A stretch of 64,000 nt of DNA. Origin: Pseudomonas sp. DY-1. GTDB lineage: Bacteria; Pseudomonadota; Gammaproteobacteria; Pseudomonadales; Pseudomonadaceae. Where the stretch lies: assembly GCF_003626975.1 (NCBI RefSeq), contig NZ_CP032616.1, positions 558,001 through 622,000 of the forward strand, read 5' to 3'. A program made the position numbers and the translations under genes. A model generated the notes under the pieces. The model searched no databases. It was not told where the DNA came from and saw only the letters and a program-made list of their open reading frames with translations. Of this stretch, positions 58,623 to 64,000 are shown piece by piece; positions within the stretch are counted from its first letter, which is position 1, and every line of letters starts with the position of its first letter.

Positions 58623-58659
58623 GTCGTATTGTCCGAAACGAATCCCTTAGGAGAGCAGG

Positions 58660-61038
58660 ATGAAATTCAGTGAACAATGGCTGCGGAGCTGGGTCAGCCC
58701 GCAGGTTTCCCGTGATGAGCTGGTCGCTCGTCTATCCATGGCCGGCCTCGAAGTCGACAGCGTTACTCCCGTAGCCGGTGCATTCAGTGGCGTTGTCGTG
58801 GGCGAGGTGCTAAGCACGGAACAACACCCCGACGCCGATAAACTGCGCGTCTGCCAGGTGAGTAACGGTAGTGAGACGCTTCAGGTTGTGTGTGGTGCGC
58901 CGAATGTGCGCCCCGGTCTGAAGATCCCCTTCGCCATGATCGGTGCTGAACTGCCGGGCGACTTCAAGATCAAGAAGGCCAAGCTGCGTGGCGTTGAGTC
59001 CAATGGCATGCTCTGCTCGGCCTCCGAGTTGCAGATCAGCGATGACCATGACGGTCTGATGGAGCTGGCTGACGATGCTCCGGTAGGCCAGGACATTCGT
59101 GCCTACCTGGGCCTGGATGATGTGATCATCGAGCTGGGCCTGACCCCCAACCGCGGCGATTGCCTGAGCCTCTCCGGCCTGGCCCGTGAAGTGGGTGCGC
59201 TCTACGCTGCTCCGGTCACCCGTCCGCAAATTGCTGCTGTTGCTCCTGCCCACGACGAAGTGCGTCCGGTCGAAGTGACTGCTCCGGCTGCCTGCCCGCG
59301 CTACCTCGGTCGCGTAATCCGCAACGTCGACCTGTCCCGCCCGACCCCGCTGTGGATGGTCGAGCGCCTGCGTCGTTCCGAAGTACGCAGCATTGACGCC
59401 GCAGTCGACATCACCAACTACGTGATGCTCGAGCTCGGTCAGCCCATGCACGCCTTCGACCTCGCCGAAATCAACGGCGGCATCCGCGTGCGCATGGCGG
59501 AGGAGGGCGAGAAGCTTGTCCTGCTGGATGGCCAGGAAGTTAGCCTGCGCGCTGACACTCTCGTCATCGCCGACCACACTCGCGCCCTGGCCATCGCCGG
59601 TGTTATGGGTGGTGAGCACAGCGGCGTAAGCGACAAGACTCGCGACCTGTTCCTTGAGGCCGCTTTCTTCGACACCATCGCCGTTGCCGGTAAGGCCCGT
59701 TCCTATGGCCTGCATACTGATTCCTCGCATCGCTTCGAGCGTGGTGTCGACTTCCAGCTGGCCCGCGAAGCCATGGAGCGCGCCACTGGCCTGCTGCTGG
59801 AAATCGTCGGTGGCGAAGCGGGTCCGATCATCAAGGCCGTCAGCCAGGAAAGCCTGCCAAGCGTAGCTCCGGTTACCCTGCGTGCCGAACGCATCACCCA
59901 GATGCTCGGCATGGAAATGGACGCCGCCGAAATCGAGCGTCTGCTCACCGCGCTGGACCTCAAGGTCACCGCCGATGGTGCCGGCCAGTGGCGTGTCGAT
60001 GTGCCGAGCCACCGCTTCGACATCAGCCTTGAAGTGGACCTGATCGAAGAGCTGGGCCGTCTCTATGGTTACAACCGACTGCCGGTTCGCTACCCGCAAG
60101 CCCGTCTGGCTCCGCGTGCGCGCGCTGAAGGTGCCATTGAGCTGCCGGCCCTGCGTCGTCTACTGGTCGCCCGTGGTTACCACGAAGCCATTACCTACAG
60201 TTTCATCGATCCGAAGCTGTTCGAGTTGTTCAATCCGGGCGTGAAGCCGCTGATGCTGGCCAACCCCATCTCCGCTGATATGGCCGCCATGCGTTCCTCG
60301 CTGTGGCCGGGGCTGGTGAGTGCGCTGCAGCACAACCTCAATCGTCAGCAATCTCGCGTTCGCCTGTTCGAAAGCGGCCTGCGTTTTGTGGGGCAACTCG
60401 AAGGCCTGAAGCAGGAACCCATGCTGGCTGGCGTGCTCTGCGGTTCCCGTCTGCCGGTAGGCTGGGCCAACGGCCGCGACGCCGTCGACTTCTATGACGC
60501 CAAGGCAGACGTAGAAGCCATCCTCGGTGCCGCTGGTGACCTGGGCGCCTTCAGCTTCGTACCGGGTGAGCATCCCGCCCTGCATCCGGGCCAGACCGCT
60601 CGCATCGAAAGAGAAGGGCGGCTAGTCGGCTTCCTCGGTGCCCTGCATCCGGAACTCGCAAAGGCCCTGGACCTGGATCAACCGGTGTACATGTTCGAGC
60701 TGGTGCTGGCCGAAGTGATGCAAGGCAAGCTGCCGAAGTTCAGTGAGCTGTCGCGCTTCCCTGAAGTGCGTCGTGACCTTGCCCTGCTGGTGGATCGCGA
60801 CGTCGCCGCCGAGTCGGTACTCGCAACCATCCGTGAGGCTGCTGGCGAATGGCTGACTGACCTCAGGCTATTTGACGTGTATCACGGTAAAGGCATTGAT
60901 CCGCTTAGAAAAAGCTTGGCGGTTGGCTTGACCTGGCAGCATCCATCGCGCACTCTTACTGACGATGAGGTGAACAACACAACGCAAAACATCGTCACCT
61001 CGCTGGAAGACAGGTTCAATGCCACGTTAAGGAAGTAG
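58660..61038 (+). CDS. pheT: Phenylalanyl-tRNA synthetase beta subunit
   Basis: 792 residues, with all expected modules: N-terminal tRNA-binding domain (about 39-150; EQHPDADKLRVCQVSNG), B3/B4 editing region (about 210-385; AVDITNYVMLELGQPMHAFD), B5 domain (about 400-475), a catalytic-like core, and a C-terminal FDX-ACB anticodon-binding domain (about 700-792; SELSRFPEVRRDLALLVDRD). Start ATG has aggag upstream. ihfA follows by three bases, as in many gammaproteobacteria. Confidence 0.98.
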   Translation: MKFSEQWLRSWVSPQVSRDELVARLSMAGLEVDSVTPVAGAFSGVVVGEVLSTEQHPDADKLRVCQVSNGSETLQVVCGAPNVRPGLKIPFAMIGAELPGDFKIKKAKLRGVESNGMLCSASELQISDDHDGLMELADDAPVGQDIRAYLGLDDVIIELGLTPNRGDCLSLSGLAREVGALYAAPVTRPQIAAVAPAHDEVRPVEVTAPAACPRYLGRVIRNVDLSRPTPLWMVERLRRSEVRSIDAAVDITNYVMLELGQPMHAFDLAEINGGIRVRMAEEGEKLVLLDGQEVSLRADTLVIADHTRALAIAGVMGGEHSGVSDKTRDLFLEAAFFDTIAVAGKARSYGLHTDSSHRFERGVDFQLAREAMERATGLLLEIVGGEAGPIIKAVSQESLPSVAPVTLRAERITQMLGMEMDAAEIERLLTALDLKVTADGAGQWRVDVPSHRFDISLEVDLIEELGRLYGYNRLPVRYPQARLAPRARAEGAIELPALRRLLVARGYHEAITYSFIDPKLFELFNPGVKPLMLANPISADMAAMRSSLWPGLVSALQHNLNRQQSRVRLFESGLRFVGQLEGLKQEPMLAGVLCGSRLPVGWANGRDAVDFYDAKADVEAILGAAGDLGAFSFVPGEHPALHPGQTARIEREGRLVGFLGALHPELAKALDLDQPVYMFELVLAEVMQGKLPKFSELSRFPEVRRDLALLVDRDVAAESVLATIREAAGEWLTDLRLFDVYHGKGIDPLRKSLAVGLTWQHPSRTLTDDEVNNTTQNIVTSLEDRFNATLRK

Positions 61039-61041
61039 CGT

Positions 61042-61344
61042 ATGGGGGCTCTGACGAAAGCTGAGATGGCTGAACGTCTTTATGAAGAGCTTGGCCTGAA
61101 TAAACGGGAAGCCAAGGAATTGGTGGAGCTGTTCTTCGAGGAAATCCGTCAGGCGCTGGAGCACAACGAACAAGTGAAGTTGTCCGGGTTCGGCAATTTC
61201 GACTTGCGCGACAAGCGTCAGCGGCCTGGCCGAAACCCGAAGACAGGAGAGGAAATCCCGATCACGGCTCGCCGTGTGGTCACTTTCCGTCCAGGGCAGA
61301 AACTCAAAGCCAGGGTCGAAGCTTATGCTGGAACCAAGTCATAA
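61042..61344 (+). CDS. ihfA: Integration host factor alpha subunit
   Basis: Sharply bends DNA at specific sites, working with IhfB in recombination and transcription. 100 residues: dimerisation helices [20 protein letters not shown] and the beta-arm [20 protein letters not shown], with the intercalating proline of the RNPKTG motif. Three bases after pheT. Its last 20 bases overlap the following MerR-type gene. Confidence 0.97.
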   Translation: MGALTKAEMAERLYEELGLNKREAKELVELFFEEIRQALEHNEQVKLSGFGNFDLRDKRQRPGRNPKTGEEIPITARRVVTFRPGQKLKARVEAYAGTKS

Positions 61345-61681
61345 CGACGAGTTACCGCCCATTCCAGGCAAGCGATACTTCACTATTGGCGAAGTTAGTG
61401 AACTTTGCGCAGTCAAGCCCCACGTGCTGCGTTACTGGGAGCAGGAATTTCCCCAGCTCAACCCAGTAAAGCGGCGCGGGAACAGGCGCTACTACCAACG
61501 TCAGGATGTGCTGATGATTCGGCAGATCCGGGCGCTGCTTTACGATCAAGGCTTCACCATCGGCGGGGCGCGCCAGCGCCTCTCCGGAGACGAAGCCAAG
61601 GAAGACACCACGCAGTACAAGCAGCTCATCCGCCAGATGATTACCGAGCTTGAGGACGTCCTCCATGTGTTGCGGAAGTGA
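61325..61681 (+). CDS. MerR-family transcriptional regulator
   Basis: 118 residues. The N-terminal winged helix reads [20 protein letters not shown], then [20 protein letters not shown]; a short helical C-terminus follows without metal-binding cysteines. The gene is fixed behind ihfA in pseudomonads and relatives, with the start inside ihfA. Its target is not known. tRNA-Pro lies downstream. Confidence 0.92.
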   Translation: MLEPSHNDELPPIPGKRYFTIGEVSELCAVKPHVLRYWEQEFPQLNPVKRRGNRRYYQRQDVLMIRQIRALLYDQGFTIGGARQRLSGDEAKEDTTQYKQLIRQMITELEDVLHVLRK

Positions 61682-61699
61682 ATTTTTTTGAAAAAAACC

Positions 61700-61728
61700 T
61701 TCCACAATTCAAAAGCTTAAGATATAGT
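61700..61728 (+). promoter_or_regulatory. Candidate promoter of tRNA-Pro
   Basis: A -10-like TATAGT (61723-61728) has a weak -35-like TTCCAC 17 bases upstream. The following GC-rich discriminator (cgctccgcttccgg) is typical of stringently controlled stable-RNA promoters. Confidence 0.5.
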
Positions 61729-61767
61729 TCGCTCCGCTTCCGGTGATCCGGAGCGAGCTAGAAAACG

Positions 61768-61845
<78 letters not shown>

Positions 61846-61856
61846 TATTCAGAGAA

Positions 61857-61888
61857 AGGCCGGTTCAGAAATGAACCGGCCTTTTTCG
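61857..61888 (+). terminator. Rho-independent terminator of tRNA-Pro
   Basis: aggccggttca and tgaaccggcct form an 11-bp stem with a gaaa tetraloop and a T run. It lies 11 bases after the tRNA. Confidence 0.9.
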
Positions 61889-62045
61889 TTTTATAGTGTT
61901 TGGGAGTATGGGCAAGGCATTCGTCGCTCTTCCCTGTTGCAGGAAGCTCGTTTGCTCTTTACCCGTTTCAAGCGAGTGTTCGATGTAATGGCCTGCGTCC
62001 GCACGCGCGAAGTACAACTCCGCCACCCTTCCTCTCTTAGGTCAA

Positions 62046-63245
62046 TCAGTTGTGGAGTTGAGCTCGCACGTCGCAGGTCCAGTTTTGCTGGCGACGCAGG
62101 TTGACGATCTGCAGCAGGGCGCCCAGGGAGGCCACGCCGCCAGCACAAGCGGCCAGGGTCCAGGTGGGCATCTGCAATAGCAACACGAAGCCACCCGCCG
62201 CCGCGCCAATGGCACTGCCCAAATAGAGTGCTGACTCGTTCAGCGCGATGGCAAGGTTCCCGTCGCCCTGAGCTTGCCGCGCCAGGATCAATTCGTTGTT
62301 CTGCGGCACTTGCAAGGCCCATCCAACGGCGCCCCATAGGACGATGGGCAGCATGACCAGCCAGGTGCCCAGTGCTGCGATCAGCGGCAGCACAAGCAAC
62401 GAAGCAGCGAGGATTACCATGATAATGAAGGTCAGGACCGGCCCCTTGATACGGTCCACCAGGGGGCCAACCAGGAAGCTGCCCAGCACGCCGCCGATGC
62501 CCCAGACCCAGAGGTAAGGCGTGACCGAGCTCACTGCACCATAGGCAGGATCGGCCAGCAGTGGGGCAATGAAGGTGTACATGCCTAGGCTGGCGATGGC
62601 GGCCAACAGGGACACCAGCAGGATGATCAACACGTGACCATCGCCGAGGATCGCCAGCTTCTGGGCCAACGAACTTGCTGCGGCCGCAGGCAGGGCCGGC
62701 AGTTTCAGTATCAAGCCGATGAATGCCACCAGGCCGAGCAAGGTGACCAGCCACAGGGCGGCTTGCCAGCCCATCTGATCGGCGATCAACAGACTGAGTG
62801 GCACGCCTAATACCACGCCGCTGGCCATACCTCCCATGATGATGGCGATGGACTGGCCGCGACGTTCCGGCGAGGACACCGCGGTCGATGCGCCGATGCC
62901 CATTGCCAGGTACACGCCGGCGCCGATACCAGCGATGGCGCGCCAGACCATCAGCGTAGTGAAGGTTTCGGCCAGCGCGCTAGCGGCGTTGGCGATGACG
63001 AACAGGCCAAGTGCCAGTAGCAGGCCGGTGCGTTGGCGATGCGCCGGGGTCAGGGCAACGAAGATCGGAGAGCCCAAACCGTAGGCTAGGGTGAAGGCCG
63101 TCACCAACTGGGCAGCCACTGCCACGGACACCGTGAACGACGCCTCAATCATCGGGATCAGGCCCGCGGTTACGTAGGAGGCCATGCCGAGGGCAAACGC
63201 TCCGACCGCGATGAGGTAGATGGGGGATTGGTTGGTTGTGTGCAT
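62046..63245 (-). CDS. MFS transporter (AraJ/chloramphenicol-type, drug/sugar exporter family)
   Basis: 399 residues with 12 likely membrane helices. Early motifs are YLIAVGAFALGMASYVTAGL, typical of the DHA1 group (AraJ, YdhP-like), and motif C-like AIIMGGMASGVVLGVPLSLL in helix 5, which marks antiporters. The start MHTTNQSPIYL was chosen by family N-terminus; no good ribosome-binding site is visible. Function as an exporter of arabinose or drugs is possible but unproven. It lies just downstream of tRNA-Pro, on the opposite strand. Confidence 0.85.
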   Translation of the reverse strand: MHTTNQSPIYLIAVGAFALGMASYVTAGLIPMIEASFTVSVAVAAQLVTAFTLAYGLGSPIFVALTPAHRQRTGLLLALGLFVIANAASALAETFTTLMVWRAIAGIGAGVYLAMGIGASTAVSSPERRGQSIAIIMGGMASGVVLGVPLSLLIADQMGWQAALWLVTLLGLVAFIGLILKLPALPAAAASSLAQKLAILGDGHVLIILLVSLLAAIASLGMYTFIAPLLADPAYGAVSSVTPYLWVWGIGGVLGSFLVGPLVDRIKGPVLTFIIMVILAASLLVLPLIAALGTWLVMLPIVLWGAVGWALQVPQNNELILARQAQGDGNLAIALNESALYLGSAIGAAAGGFVLLLQMPTWTLAACAGGVASLGALLQIVNLRRQQNWTCDVRAQLHN

Positions 63246-63333
63246 GCATAGGCTCGCTTGCGCTCCACGGAGGCGCATGTGGTGGGACATCAGAAGGTTG
63301 CGACCCCAAGCAGGGGCCGCATCCGATTAGGGG

Positions 63334-63819
63334 CTAGAGTTCGAGGCTGAAGTCGTACTCGCTTAGCCAGGTGTTGAGGCCGACAGCCAGCTCCATGCCC
63401 ATGCGCTCATGCATGGAGGAGACGCTGCCGAGTGGTTTGTCCAGCGTTTTTCGGATCCGGCCGTTGTCGAGCAGCGGTATCACAGGGGCATTGCGATCCG
63501 CTTGGATGGCGACCAAGGAGTTGCGCAATGCCTGTTCGTAGGCCGGGTCCTGCGTTGACGGGTAGGGGCTCTTGACTCGTTCGCTGATCGACTCCGGCAG
63601 AAGGTCACGGGTTGCTGCGCGCAGGATGCTTTTCTCCCTCCCGTCGAAGGCCTTCAGCGCCCAGGGTATGTTGAAGGCGTACTCCACAAGTCGGTGATCG
63701 CAGAACGGTACCCGCACCTCAAGGCCAACGGCCATGCTCATGCGGTCCTTGCGGTCCTTGCGGTCCAGCAGGGTTTGCACGAAGCGTGTCAGCTTGACGT
63801 GGCTCATTTGCCGCATGCG
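63334..63819 (-). pseudogene. C-terminal fragment of asparagine synthetase (AsnB)
   Basis: About 161 codons match only the last quarter of a glutamine-hydrolysing asparagine synthetase: RMRQMSHVKLTRFVQTLLDR, MSMAVGLEVRVPFCDHRLVE, FDGREKSILRAATRDLLPES and VKSPYPSTQDPAYEQALRNS. The N-terminal glutaminase and most of the synthetase domain are missing upstream, where the sequence (63820-64000) is unrelated. The 9-bp unit coding for KDR is repeated (LLDRKDRKDRM), an extra copy compared to the family. This is likely a truncated gene. Confidence 0.75.
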
Positions 63820-64000
63820 AGCCGCTGGCGCAGTAGGTCGCCAGCGCATTGTGCATCTGCTCGCGTACGGTCGGATGTTGGGACATCGCGAGGTAGGCAA
63901 TGCTGCACCAGGCCACGACCGGCTCCTCTTTATGACAGCCCAGTTTCGCCAGAGGGTATTGTCCGCAGACGAGGCTTTGCGCCATGAAGGTTCGGTACTG
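63820..64000 (-). other. Unidentified reading-frame fragment joined to the asnB tail
   Basis: An open frame comes in from the window edge and reads MAQSLVCGQYPLAKLGCHKE then VVAWCSIAYLAMSQHPTVRE, up to about 63820. There the AsnB-like frame begins in another phase. I do not recognise the sequence. It could be the end of a different gene, or a decayed part of the same one; the gene extends outside the window. Confidence 0.4.

Overview
The window looks like a chromosomal segment of a Pseudomonas species. The DNA is GC-rich, and the gene neighbourhoods are typical of the genus: ppiD, fabI, the yej peptide transporter, mltD, gloB, rnhA, dnaQ, ldcA, nhaB, fimL and nudC, then cysI, metH, cti and nfuA, and finally thrS-infC-rpmI-rplT-pheS-pheT-ihfA. 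REP-like inverted repeats of the pseudomonad type lie between genes. I found no phage, insertion sequence, CRISPR array or defence island. Nearly everything is core metabolism.

Layout. 1-10.2 kb: the end of the periplasmic chaperone gene ppiD, fatty-acid synthesis fabI, and a leftward operon for an oligopeptide ABC transporter with two paralogous binding proteins. 10.4-22 kb: an HDOD-GAF signalling protein, mltD, gloB, a methyltransferase, RNase HI, the proofreading exonuclease, a lysine decarboxylase with its amino-acid antiporter, and nhaB. 22-31.4 kb: a dienoyl-CoA isomerase-like enzyme, the type IV pilus regulator fimL, nudC, a TSUP permease, a leftward group probably acting on acyl-CoA substrates (SDR, APH-fold kinase, SCP2) and sohB. 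31.5-32.3 kb: a collapsed remnant of a nap (periplasmic nitrate reductase) operon. 32.3-41.6 kb: a hydrolase with a divergent TetR regulator, cysI with its DUF934 partner, a 37-residue membrane protein, an orphan periplasmic binding protein, an RlmN/Cfr-family radical-SAM enzyme and several small proteins. 41.6-53.9 kb: metH, cti, nfuA, an MFS gene, a DUF1272 gene, a GlxA-type regulator, a C39-fold lipoprotein without its catalytic residues, and a flavin amine oxidase. 54-61.9 kb: tRNA-Val(GAC), the thrS-to-ihfA translation cluster, a MerR regulator and tRNA-Pro(GGG). 62-64 kb: an MFS exporter and a truncated asparagine-synthetase tail.

The most interesting signals are regulatory. The thrS leader holds two hairpins whose 7-nt loops read UCGUA and UGGUA, imitating the anticodon arms of two threonine tRNAs, as expected of a translational operator bound by ThrRS. 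metH is preceded by a MetR-type palindrome. nfuA carries an IscR type-1-like site. ldcA has a strong hairpin covering its ribosome-binding site. The yej operon has a terminator-like hairpin in its leader. The tetR/hydrolase promoter holds two overlapping palindromes. Decayed genes are the nap remnant and the asnB tail.

All functional calls are from reading motifs and gene order by eye. No database search was run. Start codons were chosen from ribosome-binding sites and family lengths.
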